A DNA stretch of 64,000 bases, from contig JAUIAB010000002.1 in the NCBI GenBank assembly GCA_030425505.1, positions 186,001 through 250,000 of the forward strand, given 5' to 3'. This document shows, piece after piece, positions 18,233 to 29,790 of the stretch (the first letter of the stretch is position 1; each line of letters opens with the position of its first letter). The notes beneath the pieces are model-generated. The model was not told the DNA's origin. It saw only the letters and a list, made by a program, of their open reading frames with translations, and did not search any database. The translations under genes were made by a program, and so were the position numbers. Source of the stretch: Bacteroidia bacterium. Its GTDB lineage: Bacteria; Bacteroidota; Bacteroidia; Cytophagales; Flammeovirgaceae.

Positions 18233-20863
18233 CTAGGCTTTTTTCTTTAAAAGGTTTTTAATCTCATTCAGCTTAATTAAAGCTTCCAGAGGCGATAATG
18301 TATTAATATCAATTTCATTAATAAAACTTTCTATTTTTTTGATTTTTATAGAACTCTGATCAAAAAGTTGCAATTGAAAAACTTCGCTTTCAGGCATTTT
18401 GGATAGCCGATTCTTTCTTTTTTCGTTGGATTTTTCTTCTTCTAGTTGCTGCAAAATTTCATAAGCACGAATAACCATTTGGTTAGGAACGCCAGCAATT
18501 TGAGCGACATTAATACCAAAGCTATGCTCACTACCACCTTCTTTTAGCTTTCTTAGAAAAACTATTTCTCCATTAATCTCTTTTACAGAGACATTAAAAT
18601 TCTTAACTCTCGGAAAAGTTTTCGTCAACTCATTAAGCTCATGATAGTGGGTAGCAAAAAGTGTTTTGGCTTTAAACTTAGGGTGGTTGTGTAAAAACTC
18701 TACCAACGACCATGCAATTGATATCCCATCATAGGTGCTTGTTCCTCTTCCAATCTCGTCAAGTAATACTAAACTTTGCCCACTTAGGTTATTCAATATA
18801 TTAGCAGTCTCTGTCATCTCCACCAAAAAAGTAGATTCGCCTTTGGCAAGGTTATCTGAGGCTCCCACTCGAGTAAAAACTTTATCTACTAAGCCAATAG
18901 AAGCTTCAGAAGCTGGTACAAAACTTCCCATTTGAGCCATGATAACAATCAAAGCAGTTTGTCTCAACAAAGCAGATTTACCTGCCATATTTGGCCCTGT
19001 TATGATTAATATCTGTTGGCTATCTTCATTGAGGAGAACATCATTCGTAATATACTTCTGATCTACAGGCAGTTGTCGCTCAATTACAGGATGTCTTCCA
19101 TCTTTAATAGCAATGCTTTTGCCATCTGTAATAGTTGGTTGTACATAACTATGCGCTTGAGCTTGATTAGCAAAGCAAAGAAGGCAGTCAACTTGCGCTA
19201 TTACTTGTGCATTTTGTTGAATATGTTTGATATAAGCAGAGGCAGCATCAATCAATTCTAGAAAGAGTTTATGTTCAATCGCAAAAATTTTCTCCTCTGC
19301 CGAAAGAATTTTCTCCTCGTATTCCTTAAGCTCTTCCGTAATATACCTCTCAGCATTTACTAAAGTTTGCTTTCTTATCCACTCACTGGGTACTTTATCT
19401 TTATGTGCATTCGTTACTTCAATGTAATACCCAAAAACTTTATTAAAAGCGATTTTTAGAGAAGTTATACCCGTCTTTTCACTTTCCCTCTGCTGAATCT
19501 GTTGTAGGTAGTCTTTCCCATGGTAAGCTATTTTTCTCAGATCATCCAGATTTTCATGGATATCGTCACAAATAAACCCACCATGAGTATGCGTTATAGG
19601 AGGATTATCTACTATCTCTTTTTCTATTTTATCTACTAAAAACTCGCATTCATGCAATTGATCAGATAATGCCTTTATCTCTTCACAATCTTCATTAAGA
19701 AGCAATTTTTTAATTGGAGAAATAGCTTTTAAGGCTTTTTTTAGCTGAATTAACTCCCTAGGATTAACCCTATTGGTAGCAATTTTAGAAGCTAACCGCT
19801 CCAGATCATTAATCTGTCTTAAGCTATTTTCTACCTCAGAACTTAAGTCTGTATTGTCACAAAAGTATTTTACTACCTTATGCCTTTTTTGAATAGTAGT
19901 AATATCTCTTAAAGGAAGAACAAGCCACTTTTTGATCAGCCTACTTCCCATAGGAGTAATACACTCATCTAAAATACCAGAGAGAGAGACTCCTGTCTCA
20001 TGTTGAGGGTGAATCAGCTCAAGATTTCGGATAGTAAAATTGTCGAGCCAGACATATCGATCTTCATGGATTCGAGATACTTGCTGTATGTGATCCAACT
20101 CCTTATGTTCAGTTAGCTCCAAATACTCGATAGCTGCACCAGAAGCAACAATGGCCAAAGGCATTTCCTCAATACCAAAACCCTTTAGGTTAGTTGTACC
20201 AAACTTATGAATAAGCTTTTCATAGCAGTGAGTATTTGAAAATGCCCAGTCATCTAAGCCATATTCTGAGTACTCATCCCCAAAGCTAATTTTAAAATCT
20301 TCCTTTTGAGGTTTGCAATAAATAATCTCAGAAGGTTGAAAATTTTGGACGAGCTTTTCAATGTATTTAATACTACCTTGAGAGGTTAAAAATTCACCAG
20401 TAGAAATATCTAAAAAAGAAATACCAGCTTCTTTTTTATTAAAATAAACAGAAGCTAAATAGTTGTTTTTTCTTGCCTCTAAAACATTATCATTTAAAGA
20501 AACACCTGGAGTGACTAGTTCGGTAATTCCTCTTTTTACTATCCCTTTCGCTTGTTTTGGATCTTCCAACTGATCGCAGATAGCTACTCTTTCTCCTGCT
20601 CGAACCAGCTTAGGCAAATAGCTGTCCAATGCATGGTGGGGAAACCCAGCAAGAGCTACTTCAGAAGCTGAACCATTGGACCTTTTTGTTAAAACAATAT
20701 CTAAAATTTTACTTGCTCTTACAGCATCTTCTCCAAAAGTTTCATAGAAGTCACCAACTCTAAACAAAAGCATTGCCCCAGGATGCTTTTGCTTCATAGC
20801 ATTATACTGCTTCATGAGTGGAGTTTCTCCTGACTTGCCTTTTTTAACTTTTACTTTGCCCAC
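18233..20863 (-). CDS. mutS: DNA mismatch repair protein MutS
   Basis: An 876-residue MutS. The N-terminal mismatch-recognition domain begins TPLMKQYNAMKQKHPGAMLLFRVGDFYETFGEDA with the Phe-x-Glu mismatch-reading motif in the region FYETFGEDA. It is followed by connector, lever and clamp domains and the ATPase: Walker A GPNMAGKSALLRQ (about 622-634), Walker B LVLLDEIGRGTSTYDG and the ATPase signature THYHELNEL. It binds mispaired bases and recruits MutL. Length and order match MutS1. The sequence reads through without interruption. It diverges from rtcB across 195 bp that should contain both promoters. Confidence 0.97.
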   Translation of the reverse strand: MGKVKVKKGKSGETPLMKQYNAMKQKHPGAMLLFRVGDFYETFGEDAVRASKILDIVLTKRSNGSASEVALAGFPHHALDSYLPKLVRAGERVAICDQLEDPKQAKGIVKRGITELVTPGVSLNDNVLEARKNNYLASVYFNKKEAGISFLDISTGEFLTSQGSIKYIEKLVQNFQPSEIIYCKPQKEDFKISFGDEYSEYGLDDWAFSNTHCYEKLIHKFGTTNLKGFGIEEMPLAIVASGAAIEYLELTEHKELDHIQQVSRIHEDRYVWLDNFTIRNLELIHPQHETGVSLSGILDECITPMGSRLIKKWLVLPLRDITTIQKRHKVVKYFCDNTDLSSEVENSLRQINDLERLASKIATNRVNPRELIQLKKALKAISPIKKLLLNEDCEEIKALSDQLHECEFLVDKIEKEIVDNPPITHTHGGFICDDIHENLDDLRKIAYHGKDYLQQIQQRESEKTGITSLKIAFNKVFGYYIEVTNAHKDKVPSEWIRKQTLVNAERYITEELKEYEEKILSAEEKIFAIEHKLFLELIDAASAYIKHIQQNAQVIAQVDCLLCFANQAQAHSYVQPTITDGKSIAIKDGRHPVIERQLPVDQKYITNDVLLNEDSQQILIITGPNMAGKSALLRQTALIVIMAQMGSFVPASEASIGLVDKVFTRVGASDNLAKGESTFLVEMTETANILNNLSGQSLVLLDEIGRGTSTYDGISIAWSLVEFLHNHPKFKAKTLFATHYHELNELTKTFPRVKNFNVSVKEINGEIVFLRKLKEGGSEHSFGINVAQIAGVPNQMVIRAYEILQQLEEEKSNEKRKNRLSKMPESEVFQLQLFDQSSIKIKKIESFINEIDINTLSPLEALIKLNEIKNLLKKKA

Positions 20864-21055
20864 AACTTTTTAAAGAGATCCATAACAATTTTACAAAAAA
20901 TCTAAGGATTTTAGAGAATAAGGAGCATAAAATGCAGTTTGGTTTTTTATTTAAATTTCTCTGATTTTAACAAAACGTAAACTAAAAATCTTAATAAGCG
21001 TTATTCGGATATAAACGTGATTTAAGCAGAACCCTAAAGAGAAGTAGGTTATTAG

Positions 21056-22428
<1,373 letters not shown>

Positions 22429-22440
<12 letters not shown>

Positions 22441-23316
22441 TAGATCTGCTTCAACAGTGATTTCTCTAGACGAGTTTTTATCCTTTATTTTTGAAACTAA
22501 CGTATAAGGATTATTTGCATTTCCATCTGTAAATGTAATCTTGGCTACTGCTTGCTGCATTAAAACTTTTGGGTCAATTCCACTATCTTCATAACTACTA
22601 AAAAGATTAGCATCAGAAAGAATTATATTTCCTTTACTGTCTTTTAGATCTAAAGATAAAACTGGAAAAACTTTTTCATCTTTTACTTCCAAGCCATCTA
22701 CTCCTTCAAATATTAGAACAAGTTGATGATCTGTGCTTACTTTTTTGTTAATAACAGGTTTATTTAAAGTTTTATTCCATAGATAAATATTTGAGTATTC
22801 AAGCTCACTAACTTTTACATTTAGCATCTCATTTTCTTTTATTTGAAATGGCAATTCATAGGTAAAGTATCCATCTCCTTTTTTATCCCATATTTTTATA
22901 AACACTTTATATTTTTCATTATTCATATAAGACAAAGCAGTTATAAAGTTTGCACTTAATTGCAATGGGACAGTGCTAATTCCATTCTCAAAATCTTTTA
23001 ATAAGTTAGAATCTGAAAAAACTGTATCTTTTTCATTTTTAACAATTTGCATTGATAAACCTGGGAAGCTACTTCCATTTGAACGTGTCAGCCCTGTCAC
23101 ATTGTCAAATATTAGATTTACTCTTTCTCCATAATAGAATTTATTTCTCTGGTCGACTTTACCATCAATCTCTATAGTTATATCCTCACATACGACACCA
23201 TTTCCTCTCGAGGTTGCACCAGTTATTAAATCAGTACTCACAGATTGATTTACTTGACAAGAACTAAGAAAAAACAATACTATCAGTAGTATACTAAATG
23301 TATATAAATATTTCAT
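22429..23316 (-). CDS. Hypothetical lipoprotein with duplicated domain
   Basis: A 295-residue protein with a lipoprotein signal (LFFLSSCQ, Cys20). The mature part holds two related beta-rich halves of about 130 residues. Residues 60-165 (LIFDNVTGLTRSNG, SDSNLLKDFENGI, KYKVFIKIWDKKGDG) align with residues 190-295 (LIFEGVDGLEVKDE, SDANLFSSYEDSGI, PYTLVSKIKDKNSS). I recognise neither half. It is probably an outer or inner membrane lipoprotein with two copies of a binding domain. It stands alone between rtcB (convergent) and sdhB, 36 bp downstream of the latter, so read-through from the sdh operon is possible. Confidence 0.65.
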
Positions 23317-23352
23317 CTATTTCTATAAGTTAGTAAACAAGTATGCAATTTT

Positions 23353-24123
23353 CTAAACATTATCTGAGGTGAGTTTAGCATTCAGATAATCTCTATTCAT
23401 TCTGGCGATATGCTCTAGAGATATTTCTTTAGGACATTCAGCAGAACAAGCACCCGTGTTGGTACATGCACCAAAGCCTTCCTCATCCATTTGTGCTACC
23501 ATAGCCTCCACTCTTTTTTTCTTTTCTGCCTTACCTTGAGGTAGCATCGAAAGTTGAGAAACTTTTGCTGCAGTAAATAGCATGGCAGAAGCATTCTTAC
23601 AGGCTGCTACACATGCTCCACAGCCTATGCAAGTAGCTGCATTAAAAGCCTCATCCGCTATGTCTTTTGGAATAGGTATTTCATTCGCATCAGGAGCATT
23701 ACCAGTGTTTATAGAAATAAACCCTCCTGCTTGGATTATCCGGTCAAACGAAGTTCTATCTACACTCAAATCTTTAAGAACAGGAAATGCTTTTGCTCTC
23801 CATGGCTCTACATATATAGTATCTCCATCTTTAAAATTTCGCATGTGGAGCTGACAGGTAGTAGTACCATCTAGAGGGCCATGTGGCTTGCCGTTAATAT
23901 ACATACTACACATCCCACATATTCCTTCTCTACAGTCGTGATCAAAAGTGATAGGATCTTCTCCCTTTTGAAGCAAATCTTCGTTAAGAACATCAAACAT
24001 CTCTAAAAACGACATATCAGGACTGATGTCTGATACCTGGTAGGTAACCATTTTCCCTTTGTCGCTAGCGTTCTTTTGTCTCCAAACTTTTAAAGTAAGA
24101 TTCATTCCTTTTGCTTCAGACAT
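23353..24123 (-). CDS. sdhB: Succinate dehydrogenase/fumarate reductase iron-sulfur subunit
   Basis: A 256-residue iron-sulfur subunit of complex II. The N-terminal ferredoxin domain has [17 protein letters not shown] and a downstream Cys in TTTCQLHM for the 2Fe-2S cluster. The C-terminal domain has [14 protein letters not shown] and [15 protein letters not shown] for the 4Fe-4S and 3Fe-4S clusters. It carries electrons from SdhA to the membrane quinone site. It is the last gene of the sdhC-sdhA-sdhB order common in Bacteroidota and Epsilonproteobacteria. All cluster ligands are present. Confidence 0.95.
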   Translation of the reverse strand: MSEAKGMNLTLKVWRQKNASDKGKMVTYQVSDISPDMSFLEMFDVLNEDLLQKGEDPITFDHDCREGICGMCSMYINGKPHGPLDGTTTCQLHMRNFKDGDTIYVEPWRAKAFPVLKDLSVDRTSFDRIIQAGGFISINTGNAPDANEIPIPKDIADEAFNAATCIGCGACVAACKNASAMLFTAAKVSQLSMLPQGKAEKKKRVEAMVAQMDEEGFGACTNTGACSAECPKEISLEHIARMNRDYLNAKLTSDNV

Positions 24124-24247
24124 ATTTATATTCTTTTATTTAAAATTTGTGACCTGCCTAGTTTGTTTGGCACCCATCTTAATCATTGCTTTCTGTGTGC
24201 CTCAATTTTAAATCAGACATGGTCTGTTTTTAGTATTAATATTTAAT

Positions 24248-26173
24248 TTACTTATAACTTCTCTGAGTTAACTGTACATTTTCAAAGTTCAACTCTTCTT
24301 TGTGAAGCTCTTCTTGCATATTTTCTCCTTTATATTCCCATGCAGCTACATACGAATAGTTTTCATCATCCCTTTTTGCTTCTCCCTCTTCTGTTTGGTA
24401 CTCCTCTCTGAAATGACCGCCACACGATTCATTTCTATTGAGGGCATCATCAATCATAAGCTCTCCCAGCTCCATGAAGTCTGCTACACGATACGCTTTT
24501 TCTAACGTTATATTAAGCTCGTCTTGTGTGCCTATCGTTTTAAGGTTAGTCCAATATTCCTCCCTTAATTTTTGGACTTTTTCCTTTGCCTCTTTTAAGC
24601 CTTCCGCTGTTCTCGACATTCCGCAATAATCCCAAATAATCAATCCCAGTTCCTTATGAAATTGATCCACAGTTTTCTTACCATTAACAGAAAGCAACTT
24701 ATTTAATCTTTCTCTAACTTCCGTCTCCGCTTTTTGAAACTCTGCATGATCATTGGAAACCTTCTCATACGGCATTTGCGATAAATAATCCCCTATAGTA
24801 TAGGGAACTACAAAATAGCCATCCGCTAAACCTTGCATCAAGGCGCTTGCACCCAGTCTATTAGCTCCGTGGTCAGAGAAATTAGCTTCACCAAGAGCAT
24901 AAAGGCCTGGAACAGAGGTCATCAAATTATAGTCTACCCAAAGTCCACCCATTGTATAATGTACAGCAGGGTAGATTTTCATTGGCACTTTATATGGATT
25001 TTCTCCGGTAATTTTCTCATACATCTCAAAGAGATTGCCATACTTAGCACTGATCGTATCTTCACCATCTCTTTTTATAGCATCTGAAAAGTCGAGATAT
25101 ACGGCAAGACCTGTTTCTCCAACACCCCTTCCTTCATCACAAACGTACTTTGCATTTCTAGAGGCAACATCCCTAGGTACTAAGTTTCCAAACGATGGAT
25201 ACTTTCTTTCTAAATAATAATCTCTTTCGTTTTCGGGAATATCATTTGGCTTTCTTTTGTCCCCAGCCTTTTTAGGTACCCATACTCTACCATCATTTCT
25301 CAAGGACTCAGACATTAGAGTAAGCTTAGACTGATACGTACCATGCACAGGAATGCAGGTAGGGTGGATTTGCGTAAAGCAAGGGTTAGCAAACAATGCT
25401 CCCTTCTTATGCGCCCTCCATGCTGCAGAAGCATTACTACCCATCGCATTGGTAGAAAGGAAAAATACATTTCCATAACCACCAGATGCCAATATAACCG
25501 CATGAGCAGAATGGGACTCAATTTTCCCCGTAACCAGATCTCTGGTGATTATCCCCTGCGCTTTGCCATCAATAATGACGACATCCATCATTTCAGTTCT
25601 GGTGTAGAGCTTCACCTTACCAGCTGCTACCTGTCGAGAAAGAGCAGAATATGCACCCAGAAGCAGCTGCTGACCTGTCTGACCTCTGGCATAAAAAGTC
25701 CTTGACACTTGCGCTCCTCCAAAAGACCTATTATCAAGAAGTCCTCCGTAGTCTCTGGCAAAAGGAACTCCCTGCGCTACACATTGATCAATAATATTAC
25801 CGCTAACCTCTGCCAACCGATGTACATTTGCTTCCCTTGATCGGTAGTCTCCTCCTTTGATGGTATCATAAAACAATCGATAGACACTATCTCCATCGTT
25901 TTGATAATTTTTGGAGGCATTTATTCCTCCTTGTGCAGCAATACTATGCGCTCTTCTAGGACTATCCTGAAAACAAAACGCCTTGACGTTGTACCCAAGC
26001 TCAGCAAGAGAGGCAGCAGCAGAAGCACCTGCTAGTCCAGTTCCAACAACTATGACCTCGTACTTTCTCTTATTTGCTGGATTTACCAACTTCACATTGA
26101 ACTTGTGTTTACTCCACTTTTCTGAAAGATCTCCTTCTGGAATTTTTGCGTCAAGTTTCATATTTGTATTCAA
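24248..26173 (-). CDS. sdhA: Succinate dehydrogenase/fumarate reductase flavoprotein subunit
   Basis: A 641-residue flavoprotein. The dinucleotide-binding loop GTGLAGAS is at 44-51, and His76 in [11 protein letters not shown] is the expected covalent FAD attachment. The active-site region [26 protein letters not shown] is present, as is the catalytic Arg region in the C-terminal half. It oxidises succinate to fumarate (or the reverse) on the cytoplasmic face. Its length, near 640, is that of the Bacteroidota type B enzyme. It sits 56 bp after sdhC and 124 bp before sdhB, all one operon. Met1 and Met5 are both possible starts. Confidence 0.95.
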   Translation of the reverse strand: MNTNMKLDAKIPEGDLSEKWSKHKFNVKLVNPANKRKYEVIVVGTGLAGASAAASLAELGYNVKAFCFQDSPRRAHSIAAQGGINASKNYQNDGDSVYRLFYDTIKGGDYRSREANVHRLAEVSGNIIDQCVAQGVPFARDYGGLLDNRSFGGAQVSRTFYARGQTGQQLLLGAYSALSRQVAAGKVKLYTRTEMMDVVIIDGKAQGIITRDLVTGKIESHSAHAVILASGGYGNVFFLSTNAMGSNASAAWRAHKKGALFANPCFTQIHPTCIPVHGTYQSKLTLMSESLRNDGRVWVPKKAGDKRKPNDIPENERDYYLERKYPSFGNLVPRDVASRNAKYVCDEGRGVGETGLAVYLDFSDAIKRDGEDTISAKYGNLFEMYEKITGENPYKVPMKIYPAVHYTMGGLWVDYNLMTSVPGLYALGEANFSDHGANRLGASALMQGLADGYFVVPYTIGDYLSQMPYEKVSNDHAEFQKAETEVRERLNKLLSVNGKKTVDQFHKELGLIIWDYCGMSRTAEGLKEAKEKVQKLREEYWTNLKTIGTQDELNITLEKAYRVADFMELGELMIDDALNRNESCGGHFREEYQTEEGEAKRDDENYSYVAAWEYKGENMQEELHKEELNFENVQLTQRSYK

Positions 26174-26229
26174 ATGTTTTATTAAAGAACTTTTTGTTTA
26201 ACCTAAGCAATAGGTAATTTATTATTATC

Positions 26230-26916
26230 TCATGAATTACATGTAAAAAACATATAAATAGGTATTAGAGCAAAAAGCCCTGGAATCACTATCGAATAAG
26301 CCAAACCTACCTTTTGGATAAACGGGGTATACTTTTTATGATTAATTCCCAGCGTTTGAAAGGCACTTTGAAAGCCGTGTGAAAGATGAAAAGCCAGAAA
26401 CACCATTGCCGTGACGTAGACGACCACATACCACCATTGCGAAAATGCTTCAGCTACCACCCTATACAGGTCTTTTATTTCCATTCCTCCATAACTAGTC
26501 ATAGGCATAGAGCCAAACTTCATCTGATACCAAAAATTTTGCAAGTGGATAACCAGGAAAATAAAAATGACAGTGCCTAAAATCCCCATATTTCTCGAAC
26601 TCAAAGAACTAGAACCTGATGGCTTAGAATAGGCGTAGGAGCTAGGTCTCGCACTTCTATTGACTCGAGTGAGTATTATCGAGTATACTATGTGAATGAG
26701 AAAAGTAGCATAAAGCAAGTAAGAAGATACCTTTATTAAGCCATTGGTAGTCATAAACTTAGCATAAATATTGAATGCCTGCCCTCCATCGTCTTTCAGG
26801 AGCTGAAGGTTACCAATTAAGTGAACGAGCAAAAATATGATCAAAAATAGACCAGTTAAGGACATGATTACTTTTCTTCCTAAGCTACTGGATAGGGTTT
26901 TGGTTAACCAACTCAT
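26230..26916 (-). CDS. sdhC: Succinate dehydrogenase cytochrome b subunit
   Basis: A five-helix membrane anchor, single-subunit type, that holds heme b and the quinone site. After the start MSWLTKTLSSSLGRKVIMSLTGLF (cut), five hydrophobic segments follow with histidines such as LLVHLIGN, FLIHIVYS, LVIHLQNF and FHLSHGFQ in positions used as heme axial ligands. The reading frame extends to an upstream Met at 26973, but I choose the Met at 26916: the extra 19 residues are not membrane-like, and a good promoter (-33 at 26971-26974, -7 at 26943-26950) overlaps the longer start. It is the first gene of sdhCAB. Confidence 0.9.
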   Translation of the reverse strand: MSWLTKTLSSSLGRKVIMSLTGLFLIIFLLVHLIGNLQLLKDDGGQAFNIYAKFMTTNGLIKVSSYLLYATFLIHIVYSIILTRVNRSARPSSYAYSKPSGSSSLSSRNMGILGTVIFIFLVIHLQNFWYQMKFGSMPMTSYGGMEIKDLYRVVAEAFSQWWYVVVYVTAMVFLAFHLSHGFQSAFQTLGINHKKYTPFIQKVGLAYSIVIPGLFALIPIYMFFTCNS

Positions 26917-26942
26917 ATCATTTAAATATTCTAGGTTTGATT

Positions 26943-26974
26943 CAAAATTATATCGCAGAAAGTTTTGTTGCAAT
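26943..26974 (-). promoter_or_regulatory. Predicted promoter of the sdhCAB operon
   Basis: On the - strand, TAATTTTG (26943-26950) matches the Bacteroidota -7 consensus TAnnTTTG exactly. ATTG (26971-26974) is a one-mismatch -33 element 20 bp upstream. Transcription would begin near 26937, about 20 nt before the chosen sdhC start. Confidence 0.5.
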
Positions 26975-27045
26975 TGATTTACAAATATTTAAGCAGTTAG
27001 ATATCTATTTTGTTTCGAGATATAGTTTCAAATAAAGATAAAAAA

Positions 27046-27170
27046 CGAGGGCACCCTTGCGCAATGCTCGTCCCGGCGCGTCAAGCCTGCCACGCTGCAA
27101 GTCTCCTTCGGTCTTGCCGTTCGCCTGTTCGCCTCTTTCCCTAGGGTGCGATGGCAACTTTGCACCGCTC
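27046..27170. repeat. GC-rich intergenic island, possible repeat or structured RNA
   Basis: The 309-bp gap between sdhC and the next gene holds a sharply bounded GC-rich island in AT-rich surroundings. GCACCC (27051-27056) is mirrored by GGGTGC (27144-27149), and CGAG (27046-27049) by CTCG (27067-27070), suggesting nested stems. There is no open frame. It resembles dispersed intergenic repeats of Bacteroidota, but no second copy is in this window. I see nothing else in the gap except the sdhC promoter. Confidence 0.4.
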
Positions 27171-27282
27171 TTAAGTATAACAATATCCTTATAAAATAGA
27201 AGAAGAAAACTAATTTCTTGAGTTAAGTAAAATGGAAATGATATTTTTGTGCTAATTAGCTTTTAGATATTTAATATCAAAA

Positions 27283-27771
27283 ATGAGATTAATAAAATAC
27301 ATCTGGTTTTTATCCTTAGTTACATTACTATTTAGCCTTATTTGGCTATACATTTATTTTGAAAAACCACTTTTAGTATCGAGTATGTGGGTATATGAAA
27401 GTTTGGATAGAGAATCCTTCTTTTATTACTCTATTTTTGTTTTTTCATTAACAAATTTACTCTTATACACTATTGGAGTTTTATTTCCAGCGTCTGTAAA
27501 AACATTTGGTCTTGTTCCAAGCAAAAACTTTTGGCTCTCTTCCAAAGAAAATTACCAGCTTCTGACCAAAAGATCCAATGCCTACTTTCAAGTTTTAAGT
27601 AGTATTATAAACCTGTTTTTTACATTTTCTGTATTAAGCCTTATTGGCGATTTTACCAATTTTAAATTTAATTTTTTTAATAATAATACTCTTACTTTCT
27701 TTTGCATACTTGTTGTAGGGTGGATTATTATATTTATATCTTTTTTCAAAAAACCAACTACTTCTAGTTAG
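27283..27771 (+). CDS. Hypothetical four-helix membrane protein
   Basis: A 162-residue protein I do not recognise. Four hydrophobic segments lie at about 5-27, 46-68, 100-122 and 135-156, with a short soluble loop (about 70-98, VPSKNFWLSSKENYQLLTK) of the kind found in DUF1648-like small membrane proteins. It ends in a lysine/threonine tail. The ATG at 27283 starts the first hydrophobic stretch. It is 34 bp upstream of the propeller gene on the same strand and may be transcribed with it. The function is unknown. Confidence 0.6.
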   Translation: MRLIKYIWFLSLVTLLFSLIWLYIYFEKPLLVSSMWVYESLDRESFFYYSIFVFSLTNLLLYTIGVLFPASVKTFGLVPSKNFWLSSKENYQLLTKRSNAYFQVLSSIINLFFTFSVLSLIGDFTNFKFNFFNNNTLTFFCILVVGWIIIFISFFKKPTTSS

Positions 27772-27805
27772 GCTTAAAACAGTAAAATAAAACCTTAATT
27801 AACTG

Positions 27806-28942
27806 ATGCATAACTCTATGAAAACAAATATTTTATATTTTCCAATCAAATTAACTATTATATTACTATTTGCTATTTATTCCAGCTATGGGCAATCCAA
27901 CTTTGATAGTCTAGTGCTAGCGAAAACAAAAACGATAAGAGTAGGCCCTGGAGTAAAATCTGTAATTTTTGACCCATCATACAAACACATATATGCACTT
28001 AACTTAGAAGGAATGAGTGTCTACGAAATAAGTAGAGACTCTCAAGAAATTTCTAGGAAAATCGTTTTTGACAAAACACCCGCCAAGGGATTTAATTACA
28101 CCAAAAAGGAGTGGTTTGACTCTTATGCAGAAAAGCCAGTAGAAGGATACTTTTCGCATCAGGGAAGATTTTTGTGGGTTTCACTTCATAATGCAGATGG
28201 ACTTGTAGTATGGGATGTGAAGAATAAGGAAAATGGAAATTTTGACAATGCCAAAAAAGCTAAACTATACGAAGGGAAAACATACATAGGTAAAATTTCA
28301 CTTCCGTTTTTTGAGACTGGAAAAACGCCAAAAGTGATTTCTGGGTCTCCTAAAAACAACCATCTTTATGTATCAAACTGGCACAGCAACTCAGTAAGTG
28401 TTTTAGATATTTCTGGTGATAACCCAAATAACTGGGAAAAGAAACAAGATTTAAAAGGAATAGCTATACCAAGAGGTCTGGCAGTGAATTATGAAGAAAC
28501 CCAGCTATATATTGCTGAGATGGGTGGTTTTAGAATTTTCAAATACAATACTTCAAATTTTTCAGATCGTGAGACCATAACGGTAGGTGCTGGACCGAGA
28601 CATCTAATTACAGATCAAAAATTCTTATATGCTAGTCTTAATAGGGGGAGAGAAATAGTAAAAGTAAATATCGGTCAATGGAAAGTAGCGGAAAGAAATA
28701 AAACGCTAACTACACCAAGAACGATATGCTTATCTCCTGATAAAAGTGTAGTTGTAGTTACCTGCTACAAAGATGATAAAGTGCAGGTTTTCAGAGCCTC
28801 TGATCTAAAATTACTTGCAACATGGGATTCACCTGGAAGACCTGTTGGAGTTGACATCGTGCAAGATGGAGAAACGATTGAAGCTTGGGTGTGCAACTAC
28901 AACTATGGTACAATAAAAGTATTTACTTTTAAAAAGGTATAG
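27806..28942 (+). CDS. Exported YncE-like beta-propeller protein
   Basis: A 378-residue protein with a signal peptide (KTNILYFPIKLTIILLFAIY, cleaved near SSYGQ) and repeated four-stranded blades. The blades carry motifs such as HIYALNLEGMSVYEIS, HLYVSNWHSNSVSVLDIS, QLYIAEMGGFRIFKYN, FLYASLNRGREIVKVN and SVVVTCYKDDKVQVFRAS. This is the seven-bladed YncE/lactonase-like fold. I see no catalytic residues that would justify calling it a lactonase, so a binding role in the periplasm or at the surface is more likely. The better start may be the Met at 27818. It lies 4 bp upstream of the lipoprotein gene, a clear operon. Confidence 0.75.
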   Translation: MHNSMKTNILYFPIKLTIILLFAIYSSYGQSNFDSLVLAKTKTIRVGPGVKSVIFDPSYKHIYALNLEGMSVYEISRDSQEISRKIVFDKTPAKGFNYTKKEWFDSYAEKPVEGYFSHQGRFLWVSLHNADGLVVWDVKNKENGNFDNAKKAKLYEGKTYIGKISLPFFETGKTPKVISGSPKNNHLYVSNWHSNSVSVLDISGDNPNNWEKKQDLKGIAIPRGLAVNYEETQLYIAEMGGFRIFKYNTSNFSDRETITVGAGPRHLITDQKFLYASLNRGREIVKVNIGQWKVAERNKTLTTPRTICLSPDKSVVVVTCYKDDKVQVFRASDLKLLATWDSPGRPVGVDIVQDGETIEAWVCNYNYGTIKVFTFKKV

Positions 28943-28946
28943 AAGA

Positions 28947-29573
28947 ATGAAAGAACGGAAGCTTTGGAAAAAATACTTTGAAAAATTCATACTTCTACTT
29001 CTAATAGCATACGCTAGTAGCTGTACTCAAAAAAATATAACAGAGGCTGAACTTTGGGAATATGTAAGAGATCCAGATAATGGACTTACTAAAGAAATAA
29101 AAAGAGATAGCTGGAAGATAACCCTTTGGTATAAACCAACAGACCTCATCGTTTCTCAGGAAATAAATCCTGAAAAGAGCTCTGGAAAAAAAGAACAAGT
29201 AGACGCGCTTAGAAAAAAGTATAGCAAATATGCCTACTTCATACTGAACCTAAGTCACGAAGAAATAAAAAGACCCTTTCTACAGCTAAGTCCTGACTTA
29301 AAAAATCGTCTGATGTTTCAAATGAACGCTTATGCATCTTTAGCAACCTCCAATAAGGATACCTTAGAAGTGATGGACTACGTATACCCCCGTCTCTTTG
29401 AGTCAAGCTCTGAAATTTCTATGCTTTTTGCTTTTGACAAAGAAAAATTGAATTCCTCCAAAAACTTCTCCTTTTTGTTAAGCGAATTTGGCCTAGAGTT
29501 AAACCAGGTACAGTTCGACTTTCTGGTGGAAGACATAAAAGAAACCCCTCAAATAAATTATACCAATCGCTAG
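28947..29573 (+). CDS. Hypothetical lipoprotein
   Basis: A 208-residue protein with a basic N-terminus, a hydrophobic stretch and a lipobox (AYASSCTQ, Cys26). The mature part is helical and charged (AELWEYVRDPDNGLTKEIKRDSWKITLWYKPTDLIVSQ). I do not recognise the family. It follows the propeller gene by 4 bp and precedes the giant FN3 and RHS genes on the same strand, so it could belong to an export or surface-assembly unit with them, but a 217-bp gap with no gene separates it from the FN3 gene. Confidence 0.6.
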   Translation: MKERKLWKKYFEKFILLLLIAYASSCTQKNITEAELWEYVRDPDNGLTKEIKRDSWKITLWYKPTDLIVSQEINPEKSSGKKEQVDALRKKYSKYAYFILNLSHEEIKRPFLQLSPDLKNRLMFQMNAYASLATSNKDTLEVMDYVYPRLFESSSEISMLFAFDKEKLNSSKNFSFLLSEFGLELNQVQFDFLVEDIKETPQINYTNR

Positions 29574-29790
29574 CCATTTTACCTTAAGCAAGTAAAAAAA
29601 GCCTATTTAGGATTGAATGAGGTCGTTTGATAAAAATTATACCAATATATTTTGAATAAAAATAGAAAAAAACTACATTTGCATTCAAATAGACTAACAG
29701 CTCATCCAGCTTACCAATAAACACTTTGTTCATAAATTAACACATCATCGTACACATTTAAAGTAAAAATTACATCATAGTATAAAATAA

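Noticed and set aside
25343-25705. 120-codon + strand frame opposite sdhA
   Set aside because: sdhA is certain and continuous here; the frame lacks any motif and is a shadow.
26917-26973. Longer N-terminus for sdhC starting at 26973
   Set aside because: The added residues are not conserved-looking and the predicted promoter overlaps the upstream start codon.
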